Of a DNA stretch of 64,000 nt, positions 63,784 to 64,000 are shown in pieces. A program made the translations under genes and the position numbers. The notes beneath the pieces were generated by a model. It did no database searches, was not told the DNA's origin, and worked only from the letters and a program-made list of their open reading frames with translations. The stretch spans positions 1 to 64,000 of the forward strand of contig NZ_ML636811.1 in NCBI RefSeq assembly GCF_006476605.1, in the 5' to 3' direction. The first letter of the stretch is position 1, and each line of letters begins with the position of its first letter. This stretch comes from Brucella gallinifaecis (GTDB lineage: Bacteria; Pseudomonadota; Alphaproteobacteria; Rhizobiales; Rhizobiaceae).

Positions 63784-64000
63784 ATGTCTTGGAAGCTTGG
63801 CGTGATCGGCATGGGCCCTCGGGGACTTTCTCTTCTTGATCGGCTCTCCTATCTCTTCGAAGAGCATATAATAAGCATTGAGATTCATATATTTGAGCCG
63901 CGAGTAGCGGACTGCGGGTTTGCCAATTGGAGCAGCCTGCCTACCTGCCCACCAAGTCGGCTTGAAGGTGGCGTGATTAATGGACTGGTTCGATTTGCAA
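63784..64000 (+). CDS. FAD/NAD(P)-binding protein (partial, cut by window end)
   Basis: Open for 72 codons from the ATG at 63784 to the window end. It begins with a dinucleotide-binding motif GVIGMGPRGLSLLDRL (residues 6-21) and continues FEPRVADCGFANW, the start of FAD/NAD(P)-binding proteins with a GPRG signature. Function unknown. Divergent from the HTH-citrate synthase and probably controlled from the same 106-base region. Confidence 0.65.
   Translation, partial: MSWKLGVIGMGPRGLSLLDRLSYLFEEHIISIEIHIFEPRVADCGFANWSSLPTCPPSRLEGGVINGLVRFA

Overview
The window looks like an alphaproteobacterial chromosome segment, most likely Brucellaceae (Ochrobactrum/Brucella group) or a close rhizobial relative. 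This is inferred from the style of guaA, the mtnN-like and rsmB-like proteins, the moderate G+C, and the density of ABC transporters for amino acids, polyamines and peptides. No rRNA, tRNA or CRISPR array was seen.

Layout. 1-6860 is accessory DNA downstream of guaA. It holds a polar amino-acid ABC system whose ATPase gene is cut off by an IS3-like element at the window edge, an IclR regulator, a divergent binding-protein gene, and two dehydrogenases. It ends in wreckage (IS6-family transposase remnant, truncated tyrosine-integrase N-terminus) beside the guaA 3' end. 6864-10520 is core: guaA, an MTA/SAH nucleosidase-like gene and an RsmB/NOP-type RNA methyltransferase, all on the minus strand. 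10745-13825 has an IS3 OrfB remnant and three unrecognised envelope-type genes, one with an HTH-like domain, one membrane segment and a periplasmic domain. 14293-26844 is a respiratory block: cydAB, a CydX-like small protein, then a periplasmic molybdenum hydroxylase set (large subunit, 2Fe-2S subunit, triheme cytochrome c, second large subunit, XdhC, MocA-like cytidylyltransferase). 27722-32671 is a visibly G+C-richer block (PQQ glucose dehydrogenase, MarR regulator, FUSC transporter) bracketed by IS3 OrfA remnants.

33336-62219 is a large amine/amino-acid catabolic region. A minus-strand operon encodes a polyamine-type ABC transporter, an HAD protein, a DAO-family oxidase and a GMC oxidoreductase. 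A plus-strand operon encodes an ArgE-like deacetylase, a 2-hydroxyacid dehydrogenase, a cupin, an aldehyde dehydrogenase, a TtuC-like dehydrogenase and a GabD-like dehydrogenase. Further genes encode a second DAO oxidase with HAD protein, two paralogous double-domain acetyltransferases, a class III aminotransferase, a complete Dpp-like transporter, and an Lrp regulator divergent from a third FAD oxidase. The enzyme set would fit import of amines, N-acetyl protection, oxidation or transamination to an aldehyde, oxidation to an acid, deacetylation, and entry into the TCA cycle through succinate semialdehyde. That pathway is an inference. 62478-64000 starts another locus: a citrate synthase with an N-terminal DNA-binding-type domain, divergent from a FAD/NAD(P)-binding protein cut by the window end.
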